This document shows, in pieces, positions 35,111 through 47,600 of a DNA stretch of 64,000 nt. The translations under genes and the position numbers were made by a program. The notes under the pieces were generated by a model that made no database searches, had not been told where the DNA came from, and saw only the letters and a program-made list of their open reading frames with translations. The DNA comes from Andrena cerasifolii (taxonomy: Eukaryota > Arthropoda > Insecta > Hymenoptera > Andrenidae), in assembly GCF_050908995.1 (NCBI RefSeq), contig NC_135123.1, positions 14,012,001-14,076,000 on the forward strand, written 5' to 3'. Numbering within the stretch: position 1 is the stretch's first letter; each line of letters starts with the position of its first letter.

Positions 35111-36038
35111 GTGCGTGGTATCTTTTTTAGGTCGCTCCATAGCACCTTGATGCCCTTAAATGATAATTTATCCCATAATGTAACGTACCAAGTGATTTTA
35201 AATCACAAAAGTGCATAAACTTTTCACAACATTTTATTATAATTTTCGATCGTATTAACAACTTTTATAAATAACGAAAAACTATTGTTACGAAGCTTCT
35301 TCGGTACAAAGATAATACTCTTCTGGCCCATTTGTACTCGAACCGTTATTGCCATTTTTACATTTAGTAAGGAATAACATGCGATAATTTACGCGTTCTA
35401 ATAATGAATTATTTTAGAAATTTATCGAGCTAGCATTCATAGCTAGAAAAATGAAAGAAATGCAAAATAATCGTGACATCGTTTCGAGTTACTTTCCAAG
35501 TAGTATTGAAATAAATTATATTGTTCGAAATTAAAAGTTCACAAATAGATATCAGATTACCAGTATCTGTTTTTTTGTACGGAAACAGTTTACGCAATAC
35601 TAAATGAACGATTACGTAACAAGTAGAACAAGAAATGAATGGGGACTACTTTATGCGAAATAAAGTTATAATTTTTTTTAAATATCACATTTTCTCAGTC
35701 TTTGCTACATGTAAAATTTACATAGAAATAAATTTTTCGCCTTTACGAAATGCTTTTCAAGCAATCGAATGATTCGCCTTAAGAGTCTATAAATATATTA
35801 AAGTTTCAAAAATTAAAATATAATCTGTGCAGTTGCATATATGTATATATCATATACAGATCTCTGATTAAATCTCCTATCAATTACACGTTGAACGCAA
35901 TAAATAGAAATTTAAACGTATCTACAGTTTTAAAAAATATAGGCTTTCAAAAGCAATGACTCGCGTTCCATTTGCCACATTTCAAAGCGCGAATTCGATT
36001 TTCATAGACAAACGTATAATATAAGATCTCATTGTGTG
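35111..36038 (-). other. Probable Rubicon 3' UTR and convergent gene junction
   Basis: AT-rich, no ORF. A minus-strand AATAAA (TTTATT at 35233-35238 on the plus strand) could end the Rubicon transcript, leaving the two convergent genes about 130 bp apart. This is inferred from signals only. Confidence 0.3.
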
Positions 36039-39000
36039 TCAAAATTTCCCTTCCCTAGACATCCGTCTAGCCTGTAAACGAATACAACGCGGGCAGTCTG
36101 TTTTGTTGAAGTCTTGCTTGCACTCGTTATGAAAGCATGCACCACAGGTCTCACACCTACTGACTTTCGACAACTCCCACGGAAATATAACGTCTTTGGA
36201 GCAGCATAACTCGCACAGGAATCCTCTGGCTTGGCATAACTGAAAAATATAAGAATCCATTTCCATTAAAACTACGAACCGACAGCGTAAACGCAACATT
36301 AGTATATTACCTCACAGCCTATAATATGCATGTTGCAGACCTGGACTAATTCTTGTAATCTCATAGGTAGAATGCCGTACTTAACGTGCATTAGATCTTG
36401 AATGGAATAGACATGGGGATCGCTCAGTATATAATTCGGTTCCTTTTTCAATAGCTTCTGAACGCTAGAAATATAAAGGTAGACGTTGACCGCACTCACG
36501 TGGCTTAAAATAATTCAAGAAAGTGATCCGAATCCATACCTCGTTGCAAATCGGCAAGTGAATAGAAAGTCTTTAAAGAAAAATAATTGCGTACGCAGTA
36601 ATCTCGTCCGATCGAGTTGCTTTATACGCCTGTACAGCAGTGGATTTAAGTCACTCACTTGAAATAACGGATCTAACGTCATCTGATCTAATAATCTGTA
36701 CGAGAAGTTCGATACAGGATATCTAAATCAGAGAATAATAAACGCTTATAATCCCACGTGATGCCATACGTTACGCGTGCCTCTTAATGCGCCCATACCT
36801 GTTGAAATCCCATTTAGATAAAATCTTTCCTGGTATTAATGCCACTTGGTTCGTGTGACACCCGGTACAGAAATATCTGCCCACGTATTCGCAGTAACGA
36901 AATTTGTTCGCGTACTTTACCGCAACTTTCATTCCGCAGCCTGCGCACCTATAATTCTGTTTAGCTATAAGAGTCCGCCGCCTAAATAAGCAAATTCGCT
37001 CACATGTAGTCGCGTTCTTGTGTGTTATACATAATAGCGTTGAAACTTCTGAACTTACACGGGAGGAGGATGTGGTGTGAAAATAATCTGAGGTCTCGGC
37101 GGCGCCCATTCCGTAGTTCCACGCAGCGAAACCGATTGCGAATTTTCCGCCTCGTCTGGACTGACCGGCCAACTTTTCGGTAACGGTAACAATCTCTGCG
37201 GCGCGTCTTTTTCCGAGACAAGCCATTGCAATTCACTAGCCCTTGGCAATTGCTTCTCGCTGAACCTGCTGATCAGCGACAAAGCTACACCTTCCGCGGA
37301 CATACTGCTCTCAGTCAGCGTGGACTCCGTTCCGTGCGCGGGAGATGATTCAAACAGATCTGCTGCCTCCGAGTATAACGATGCCATAGACACAGACAAA
37401 GCGGCATTCTTGAGCTTCACTACGTTCCGCTCATCGTCCACTTCCAGATCCTCTACGTCATCCGTAGAAATATTCTCGGACGGTGCATCGGATGAAGTTG
37501 ACAAAGGGCTAATACTTTGATCAGTGGTGGTCGTGTCTGTCCTCCCGTCGCTCAACAAATCGCGATTCCATGTTCTCCCTTTGCATCGTTCCTCTTGTCG
37601 CTGGCGGCGCCTCAATCGTATCCTTTGCTTTAAACTATTTATCTCCTCGTCGCTCTCTTCGGCCGCTTCTTCCATCAGTCGCCACTGCCTGTTACATTTC
37701 ACCTGCTCGATGGCAGCTATCATGGCTTCAGAAACACTGAAGTGCGCATTCTCCCTGTCCAATTCGGCGTTAGCTCTAGAAAATTGTGCGGAAGCTAAGA
37801 AGCTCATTAGGCTCTGACCTTCCGTCGGACGAGGAAAGTATCCTATCGCCATGGGCTGAACGCTGCTTCCTCCATCCTCCATGAAACTCTTCTTCGGCGT
37901 TCTTATATCCTTCTGACCTTCGATTTCTAAACTCCATGGCCCAGTGAATTCGGGTGCCGACCCTGGCAAAAAGGAACTCTTCCTCCTCGGCTTTACAGAC
38001 ACGTCGATTCCCGCGGGCTCCGGTGTATATTTATTCCCATCAGTTTCAGTTGATACGGGAGACGGAATACGATATTCCGTTACCGTGTTCGTCAAGTCTT
38101 CGTAATTCAACGCGACAGGGCTCTCCCCGGATCTGTTGGTAGTCTGATTCTGTCTCATCTTCACTTTATTCTTCGCTTTCCTCAGAGGAGTTCTTGGCTT
38201 CGCATGCAACTTATTGCCCACAATTGTAGACGCCGACTGCTTTAATTCGGCGTAGTTAACATTAATTATCTTTGACAATTCGACCGAGCAAGTTGAATCA
38301 TTGCTTTTATGCGAGATAGTGTCCGCAACAGCTGACGAAGGTGCCGGTGGATTCGTTCCCGAAACTGTACAATTTTTAGTCAGCGCAGACAGGCTGTTCC
38401 AAGTTTTTAAAGGTATATCGTTAATGTCTTTCAAATCCGTTTTATGATTACTTTCTTCAGGCTCTGCATCATTGCGTTGCGCAACCGTATTATCCGAAGC
38501 TATTTTCAATGATTCTAATTGACATATTCCAATGTGCATGCTCTTATCTCTTGACGCACTAAAATTCGTAGTAGGAAAATTGATCGGGTACGAGGAGGAT
38601 CGTCTATGCCTTCTAGGACTCGATTTGGGAGAAATCCAAGAGGGCAGGTACTGAAAACAGAAGTGTTCAGATGAAAGGCCTGACAGACACGACGGATCAA
38701 GCACAGCTTCGCCTGAACGACTTACCAGAGATGGATCGATTTCTGTAAGCAGCACAGGTTGATTTCGCTCGACCGCCCTCAAACATAACAGCGTGGCTTC
38801 GGAGAAATTTTCTTGACACAAAAACGCCCATGGCTCGAAGCAGGAGAGCAAGTGCTCCTTGTCGGACAAAAGCCAGGAAAGCTTGTGCGACAAAGAATGA
38901 TTCTCCAAGCTGTGTTAAATTATACGAATGTAAACATAGAATTGTATCGTCGAACAGTATCGTTTATGGAATTAATTAAACAATACGGATTACCTTTTAT

Positions 39001-39647
39001 ACAGCCATAACATGTCTTTCTGGGATGTTATTCGTGCCGGCAAGTTTGACAAATAATCCTCGATTTCAGATAATACAGGCGATATCGCTAAAGAGGGTTG
39101 CAACCAATTTAATCCTTGAATAAAAATCCAACAATCTGGTTCTCCCTTGTAACAAATTTCATTATTTTCGACTATGTCCGATATCAGCATCGCGCAATAA
39201 TGTTGTTCCTTCTGATTACAGCTATACCAGTTTATCATGTACAGATGACGCTAAATAAAACTACCGGGGGTATCAGATATAAAAAAAAAAAGAAGAAAAG
39301 TAAGTAATGGAACACCTTCAATGGAAACAAAACAACATTATTGATAATGTCACAAAACGCCAGTAACATAAGAAAGCAATAACAGCAGTGCCAATTATTG
39401 CTAGAGATATTGTCACGGTGGTGTGCATTGCGTGTAAACTTGAAACGGATGAGAAACGTTATCTTACATTTCGATTAAATATCCGACATCCGTGCTTGAA
39501 TATCCGCTCCATTACGCTGTGGAGGCGATTTAAACCGCCGTAAACGTTCCATACGTTTAAAATACCGTCGACTAATAAGCCTTCTACGGTGGTGCGAAGG
39601 CTTTGTAATAATTGCCATTGCTCTTTAATATGGGCGTCCTCGCACAT
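36039..39647 (-). CDS. Rubicon autophagy regulator, 7 coding exons
   Basis: Rubicon binds the Vps34/UVRAG complex and Rab7 on late endosomes and restrains autophagosome maturation. Exons on the minus strand: 39468-39647, 38994-39145, 37059-38909, 36799-36981, 36540-36722, 36311-36464 and 36039-36239, about 967 residues, close to vertebrate Rubicon. The RUN domain spans exons 1 to 3 (VWNVYGGLNRLHSVMERIF, CWIFIQGLNWLQP, LSHKLSWLLSDKEHLLSCFE). Exon 3 continues as a long Ser-rich disordered region with a basic segment RIRLRRRQRQEERCK. The C-terminal Rubicon-homology domain has Cys pairs in CAGCG, CTGCH, CELC, CETCGACFH and CPRC, with NFSYRLLDQM and QVSDLNPLLYRRIKQL between. PLEKHM1-like proteins share the last domain, but the N-terminal RUN and lack of PH domains favour Rubicon. 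Confidence 0.9.
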
Positions 39648-40961
39648 AATGACGATTGGGAATCCCGCTAAGTAGGGTCTTGAATGGACCGTTTAATCGA
39701 CGATTTACTTTTCCCGCCCACGTGAGATACCTTTCGAGAAGAATCGCCGGCCGCCCTGTGCCACGCAGGAGTTACTAAGCGGTACCAAAAAGTCGTGAAC
39801 TCGTACTATCGCGGATATCCATTGACGCCTCTGTTTCTTCATCGGAATACCTCGTTTTGAAGTTACATCATGACGAACTCTGCTATGTACTCCTACGGTG
39901 TCATTTGACGCACGTGGAACCACGCAGCTTCATCTCCTTACATAATGTTACTAACGAGCCCCACGTAATTTGAAAATCATTTGGAAGTGTGCACCGCATG
40001 AACGTCGAGTAACACAAAATGACACTGATTGATATTAGGTTAGGAATCAGTGTACAAGCACAAGTACGTTAACCGACGTGAACTGTGCAATCTAAATTGC
40101 TATGTAGAAGTATGGAGACGTAGTGGCGGCACACCACGGTGAATAGCAACAACTGTCGAACTTATTCGCTAACATTCGAATACAAACACCTCGATAAAAT
40201 ATACCGTTCGATTAACTCACTTTATTCCTAATCTGGCGTCGTTATAAACTAAAGTCAAACATTATTTGAAATAATTTATTTGAAATGAACACATCCAGCG
40301 CAGGAAACAGTATTTGAAACACTTCTATTTTGAACATAGTCGAGCTCCAATCATTTAGTGCGGGACTTTTAAATTTTTGAAGTTAAGAAACAAATAATTT
40401 TGCAATTCAATTGATAACGAAACGTCGGCGGTCATAACATTCCTAAATCTTTCGAGATCGAAATTTCGACTTTCATACCGTCGCAAAGGATTGCAAAAAT
40501 GCTACACTCTAATTACATGCATGTATTTCAGAACTGTACCCACAATTTAGAACTTTCTCCTTTATAGGTGAAGTATTGTGTAAACTTGTACAATGGAAAA
40601 TGAAACGTTTAGGTTTAACATTATTCACATGGTAGATGTTGCATCAATGAAAATGAAGGTACCCGATCAATTTCATCTATCGAAGTTTCCTTCAAGTTCG
40701 ATGTTAAGTCTATAAAACCGAGGCCTAGTAAATTACAATTTCAGTATATACAATAGAATGGAGGTTGATTACTTCGAGACTTGCGAAGAGATTTAAGACC
40801 ATTAAGCGATCAATGTACAGTCCGTGACTCGTAAATTTTATGCAATATATTTTTCATAATGTCTCATTAATTCTAATACGTATTGATTAATAGGTAGGTC
40901 TGGAACGAAATACATCTTTCTCTCCGTGTTGATCGAAAACCTCTGTGAAGGGCGAGAATAA
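39648..40961. other. Intergenic region between Rubicon and TFIIS
   Basis: It should hold the Rubicon promoter and the TFIIS 3' UTR. No further gene, repeat or RNA was recognised; AT-rich from about 40150 onward. Confidence 0.4.
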
Positions 40962-42618
40962 TTAGCAAAATTTCCATCGATTTCCACACTCGATGCAAAG
41001 CACAAAAGTTGTCATAGGCTCGTCGGCCGAGCGCGTTTGTACTTGGTTGTAAGTGCAGTTGCGTTTTTTGCATTTTCCGCACTTTAATAGATCCGTTTTT
41101 GTCCCTTGTACGGTGGCTAGCTGCGCGTCGTTGATCGCTTCCTTTTTGAACTGTTCTCTTAATTGTTTTATCTCGTCGCTCGCCATTTCCTCGGCAGTCA
41201 TAACAGCAAGTCGACCGGGCGTTATAGCACCGGCAATGAAATTGGTCCGAAGATTAGGGTTCTTCGCGTCCCGTAAATTAGCAACCCTGCTGCGTACCTG
41301 AGCAATTAAACAAACATTTAAATTAAAATTACGCACGCGCGCGAGAATACATAGAATACAGAGAAACTGGAGGCATACCCTGTTTTTGTATCTGTTATCG
41401 GTATTTTTAAATTCCGCGTAAATCGCTTCCTCCAGTTCTTCAGCCAGTTCCTCTGGAGAGGCACACCCGTCGATCGAGGTCCCGTCCACCCTTAAAGCCG
41501 CTGCTAGTAGCTCCCTGCACTTAAGCCTGACCGCGTCTGTTGTAGTAGGAGCAGGGAACGTTGATTGTTTCCTCTGAATATCTTTATGAGGCTTCTCTTC
41601 TTTCATCTTAACATCGTTCCCATCCGTGTTATCTTTGTCCTTCTTTTGATCTCCGTCATCTTTACTCTTCTCCAATTTATCCTCCCTCTTTTTCGAACTG
41701 CTCGAAGAAGTAGAATCCTTCTCTTTATTGGACCCTACACGAAAGAACATACAAATACATAGCTTTAATTCGCGCGGATCATTCGTCTCAAGCTTCGTTC
41801 CAACAAGATCATTTCCTTACCAGACAAAAATTTCTTCCAATTTTTTATTAGAGTTTTAGACAGGGATATAACTTCTTCGTCTCTGCTCGATTTTCTCAAC
41901 GCATTTACTGTCATGCCGATACGTGTTTTAGTCAAAAGTTCTAAGTCAACGGGTAGTTTCTGCAATGTTTTAAGTAAGTCCAATGCTTGCTCCTGACCCT
42001 GCAACAACAAAAAGTGTTCAAATTAGTACAGAAAACGAGTAAATCATTCGTATCCTACACCATTGTAATTTAATACTCGGCACCATATGCTACTTCATTC
42101 TGTTACGTTCTCAGACACTATCACACGCTTATACACACTACGCTTCTCTAAACGCTAAATTAACATAATTTACGCTCTCGACAATAAATCCAATGTTACG
42201 GCGAATAATAAAGTACGCCGAGAATGCCCTGCTACATTTTATAACACGGAGAAGATCGAACCTTTGCGAAGCTTCGTTAAGGCGTTAAAATTAGATTGCT
42301 AGATACTCGAGCCCTAAACGATACGGTGGGTACATCGGGTAACGTAAAACGCCGAGCGTACACAAACTGGTGTAAACGAGCGTTTCTGCTTCGATAGCTT
42401 CCAACAATGATAGACTCGACGACGATCTACGTTCGCGCGATATCGCGATGATCGTGCTTTAGCTTGAGAAAGTGAGCTTCGTTCTCGGTGAGCGGCCTCG
42501 GTGTGTGCCGAACGATACACAAGTATCTTTATTTTACTCACTTACTCACCGTCCCGTCACCGCTCGACATCTTGTTCAATTTCTTCTGGATCCGTAGCAC
42601 CTCTTCCTCAGCACTCAT
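40962..42618 (-). CDS. TfIIS: Transcription elongation factor S-II (TFIIS), 4 coding exons
   Basis: TFIIS rescues backtracked RNA polymerase II by stimulating cleavage of the nascent RNA. Exons on the minus strand: 42550-42618, 41821-41998, 41379-41734 and 40962-41297, 312 residues, the usual family size. The start MSAEEEVLRIQKKLNKM leads into the N-terminal helical bundle (LLKTLQKLPVDLELLTKTRIGMTVN). A Lys/Asp/Ser-rich linker follows. The central pol II-binding domain runs through KYKNR-type sequence (NRYKNRVRSRVANLRD). The C-terminal zinc ribbon has CGKC and CIEC cysteine pairs, the catalytic hairpin RSADEPMTTF with the acidic DE pair, and the ending CGNRWKFC. All splice phases agree. Confidence 0.96.
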
Positions 42619-43088
42619 TGTGAAGATTTGTTAGGTTTTACACAAAAAAACCGCGGTAAACACATACAACACAGCGAGCAAGGGAACAACAAACTCCCGA
42701 GTACGTTTATAACCGTGACTTGCGATGCGGAGTTCGATACTGGAGCGGTAACTCGCGACGCGTTAAAGCCGCAACTGGCGCGCGTAGAAGTACATCCTTT
42801 GCTAGCCTGTAGAGGGCTACGATCTGCAACTACGGATTCTCGGTTTCCCCAACGCCAGGCTCCTAACTTATGAAATCGCTTCGTACGAAAATGTACTACT
42901 TGGGTTTAGATCGGATGCGTTCAGATTCCAGGTAGTTGCTTCAGTTCCGAGGAAAATTTCTCGCTTATCATCATTTACAGAACGTCGCGCGCGATATACC
43001 ATGGCGCCATCTTCCAATGGTAAGGTAGACTGAAATGCGAGGGATTATTTGAATAGCCTTAAACGATGCGAATGTTCAAGTCACATGT
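42619..43088. other. TFIIS upstream region
   Basis: Probable TFIIS promoter and 5' UTR on the minus strand. No other feature seen. Confidence 0.35.
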
Positions 43089-43092
43089 TTAA

Positions 43093-43801
43093 GGGGGGAG
43101 CCTGGTGTAGCGGATCGAAGAAATCGATTTTTTTTTTGTTGCATAAATCAATAGTTGAACATCACGACAATATGTTCCCAAAGCCGCAAAACGAAATTCG
43201 AAAAATTAAAGCGGATATAGCCGGTTTTGCTACGGAGCGCCAGGCTACCACAAAACTTTAAATGCGTTTTTCTCGAAACGACAGTTTCACACTTTGCGGG
43301 CAATATTACTCCAAAAATATTCAACCAATCGACTTGGCCTTGTGCACGGATATTTGTGAACATTTTCTTCACAGAGCTAAGTTATTGGTATAATGATATT
43401 GTTTAAATAAATAACTTTTTTTTAGACATTTAAGGCAAAATTTTGTTGGAAACAGTGAACTTTTTATTCAAGAGGCCGCCATTTGTTCATTTTGCATCTA
43501 TTAAGTTTCAAATTACTTCATTCTGTGCGTACACTCATAAACTAAAAGAAAATTGTTCGATTTTTGGTTTCAGATGAAACCAAAAGACGCTACGTTGCCC
43601 GCAGTGCAATATTTGCGTCGCCAACGGACTGGGCATAACTTTGTTATTTGCCGCTCTTTTTTAATATTTTTTTTTTTGTTATATACCTTAACCTGTTAAT
43701 ACAATATCCTGAAAGTTTCAGAAAGATCTATCAAATACTTTCTTTAAAAAAAAATCCCGAAAAATGCCTCGATTTTCATTTAGTTACACCAGGCTCCCCC
43801 C
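43093..43801. mobile_element. piggyBac-like MITE, family C
   Basis: The ends GGGGGGAGCCTGGTGTA and TACACCAGGCTCCCCCC are perfect inverted complements, with TTAA on both sides (43089-43092 and 43802-43805). The 709-bp interior has no transposase ORF. Sequence following the right TTAA starts GGGGGTAGTGGACTATTTCA and looks like the left end of another TTAA-type element (to about 44100) whose other end I could not find. Confidence 0.78.
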
Positions 43802-43805
43802 TTAA

Positions 43806-44609
43806 GGGGGTAGTGGACTATTTCAGCTTCAATAAATCGATTTTTATTTTACTCATTCTGAAAGTCTCATCCTTTATGAACGTTTTAAACAAAATTTCAT
43901 TAAGAAATTCAAATAATTGTAGAAGTTACAGCGGCGAACGTGATTGTGTGCACCGTCATAGGAGACTTCACTTTGGAGCCGTTTTTCTGGAAACACTATT
44001 TTCAAAACCATTGAATATTTTCACTTGAAACTTTTACTGGGCGTGTAGAATTCCTTCGGTCAGAACCTTTATATAACAGTTTGTAACAGTTATTTTCGAA
44101 ACCTATTCAAGCCCTGTGTACAAGTGAAACCTTCGCAGGAAGATTCCGCCCCGAGTCTTCAAGCAAACTGTCGCTCCTCGACTCCTGCACTTATCGGGGT
44201 ATTCCTTTTCAATAATTCTGACGATACCGACGACTATTTGAGATGTCGGAGAAGTGCTCATTATTAAATTGCTTACGACTTGCAGTGGACGGGACATGGC
44301 AATCCACCTGCTGAATATTTCAAGAGATTCGTGAACTCTTCGGTTTCCAAGAAGAAGGCAATCGACCGCCCGCAGAAATTTCTCATTTCCTATTCCACCA
44401 TTGCAGTCGCAATATAATGTAATAATTCGAAAATAATGGCGTAATATGTGTCCTGTCAGTTGGCCGATCGAAGAACAACGACAGTCGGCAATCGACGAAA
44501 TAGAGAAAAAGAGAGGCATCATTCTGTCGGGCAAAATGGTAAATGTAGCAAGCAGGGTGTGTGGAAATGCCGAGAGGACGTTACGAGGGTCAGTGTTAGC
44601 TTGGTAGGC
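43806..44609. other. Interval upstream of odorant receptor 1
   Basis: Begins with the presumed partial TTAA-type element noted above, then a stretch with an antisense frame at 44103-44534 that lacks features. No TATA box as clear as those of receptors 2 and 3 is visible before the receptor 1 start. Confidence 0.35.
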
Positions 44610-47600
44610 ATGGACTTCACAGAGGGTGATTACTGCAGGCGTAGTAGGACCCTCCTGGTGTTCCTAGGCCAGTGGCCGTATCAGACAGTTAAACAAAGAA
44701 AAATTCGATCCATATATGCGACTACCATTATTGGTTCCGTGCTCTTAGCGCAGGTAAAATTCTTTCGTCTGTTAATAAAAGTGCCAGGGAGCTTCTCGAC
44801 GTACGAATAATTTCGTCGCATATTCGAATAATTTCGTAAAATATTCGAATAACTTCGAATAGGTACGAATAATTTCTTCGAATAACTTCGAATAGGTACG
44901 AATAATTTCTTCGAATAACTTCGAATAGGTACGAATAATTTCTTCGAATATTCGAATAATTAGGAGTATTCGAATATTATTTTCGTTACAAAATTTATAA
45001 ATTTCCCAAAGATGAATAAAGTTTCAATTTTATCGTTTGCAAAACAAATAATTGTACAGGTCAGTACGAAAATAATCTTAATATATAAAGCAGAAAGCTT
45101 ATATATATGTGTGTGTGTGTGTATTTGTCTGTCGCCTAAAAACTTTCGAACAATAAAATCCGGGATCACGAAATGTGCATCAGCTCATTACGCCTGACTA
45201 ATCCAGACGAATGTGACCATTTTCACAAAAAAGAAAAACTAAAATGTGGGAGATAGGAATTGGGAAACGGCAAAGCCGAATTCAACACCCACAGTGTCTG
45301 TTTAATTACTTTTAATTTCCGAGATGTTACTTGACTACACTTCGTCACCGGACTGCCTCTCGATCTCTCGGCGGCGAGTCACGCGCTAAGGACCGGGCGT
45401 TCTTATCTAACAATAAACAAATGCTGTCATCAAGACGGCGACGCAAATCGCGAAGGGCTCGAGGACCTCGAGTCGAGGTGTCCGACTCGACGCCGCAGGG
45501 ATCCGAACCCAGATACATATTCCCACAAAAATAAAGTTATATTTTTTATAAAATCAGAATCTAAATTTCGGGCGAAGCCGAGCAGTAAAGCTAGTTTCAC
45601 GATAAAGTGTAAACGAATATTTCATGTTGAGATTCCTATTCGGTAAAATCCGGAATTCGATCGCTCCGAATATTCGAATGCTCTTAATTATTCGAATAAC
45701 GTTCGAATATTCGAAGAAATTATTCGAATACTTAGGATTGAATTTGAATATTCGTTATTAAGGCAGGGACGTACTATTGAAACGCCACGCCACATGTAAT
45801 TTACACATGTGCACAGTTTGCATCGTGGGTGGACGCGTCGGGTGGCGCGGCGTTTCAATAGTATGTTCCCGCCGTTCCCTACTTTCTATGCGACAGTATA
45901 AAGTCACAACACTGTAGGGGTGCGGAGACAGCACTCGAGGTGTTTCGCGATAATTTCACAGCGCAAAGTGGTGTACTAAACTCGCGCGTGAACATTTTTC
46001 AGCTCGTAAAGATGATCCGATCTTTTCGAGATCTGGATATGTTCGAGTGCATCCCCCCGATCATAACGACGATAGTCTGCCTCACGAAATTACTCGTGCT
46101 GATCGTAAATAGGAAGAAGGTATATTGTTGCCGATGAATGTATTGAAATCTGTCTGCCAACTGAATTGTTCGGTACCGACTCGTAGTTGGAGAAGTTCCT
46201 AAATCAAATGAACGACGATTCGAAGAAGCGAACGGATTTGGAGGAGATCGAGATCATGGCGAGGTACATGAGCCAAGGGAAACTGTACGCAACAGTGTAC
46301 ACCTGTATGTAATTTATGTAATTTTTCTTTTCATTTCCACGTTCCCAGGGGAGGATTTGGAAATTCGACCTCCCCAGGCTAACAAGCATCTGCCGCCCTT
46401 TCCGTGAAATATCATCAACTATTTTAATCCAAATGAGTTGAGGCAATTTTAAAATTATTAGTTGTTGCTAATTTGCTACGCGAAAAACCAGTGAATTGTT
46501 TTTAAAATTATCTCAAGCCTCTGTGTTTAAAGATCACCCTGTCAAAACAGCCAAAATAAAAACCTGGTCCTTCGTATTAAATTACGTTTAAGGGGGGACA
46601 CCACTGTGATGGCCGGAAAGGTAAGCAATTTTTAAGATTTTTTTTCAGTAATAATTTACAGTTTTCATATAAAATTGTTATTATCTACCTTTAGCCCGGT
46701 TTGCGTTTCGTCCTCGCGGTTAAACGGGCGGACCAACCGCTTCAGTTACATGTTTTCACATTGCGTTTTTCATCGTAAATGTTTAAGGGGTGATTCCTAT
46801 AATCACGCCGCAAAATTAGGCAACATTCAGGTTTTTTTCGCAGTGAATACAATGAATAACAATGGTAAACTTTTTTTCATTTATTACGCTACTTATAATG
46901 ACGAAACGCTAATGTGGCGCCGGCCTTACACAGAAAAAAATGAATAGAAAAACATGTATAAATTTTAATATATTAATTAATCTTCTAGGCCCCTCGCGCG
47001 CGCTGGTAGCATGTGTAACTATGGAACAGCAGGTCCGAAATCAATTTTTTTTTTTATAAACTACTCTCGTTCCATATCTGGTTACACATTTTTTTTCTAT
47101 AAATTACACTCGTATAGTTTATAAAAAAAAAATGAAATTTGATTTCGGACCTGCTGTTCCATAGTTACACATCCTACCAGCGTGCGTGAGGGGTCTAGAA
47201 GATTAATTAATATATTGAAATTTATACATGTTTTTATATTCATTTTTTTGTATAGTCTCTCAAGACATTGTACTAAAGATAGGTAATAAAAATTTTATAT
47301 GAAAACTGTAAATTATTGCTGAAAAAATTTCTTAAAAATGGTTTACTTTTCCAAAAAGGTACATGCATAGGTTGCCGCTCCCACAAAATTTCCCACCCTA
47401 GGCTGTAGCCTACTCAGCCTATGTACAAATCCGCCCCTGCATGTTCCCACGTGTACGCGCTCATTCTCATAAACAAAGCACTCAACGATTTTCTTCAGAC
47501 TTTATGTACCTCACTCTGGCGACGTTTATTCTTTTCATATTTGAGCCACATGTACTTAATATTGTCTCACCTCTGAACGAGACTCGCCCCCTAAAAATGC

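Noticed and set aside
45485..45510. tRNA-like B box (GGGTTCGGATCCC on the minus strand)
   Set aside because: No A box or cloverleaf could be assembled around it; it lies within the GC-rich Helitron-like segment.
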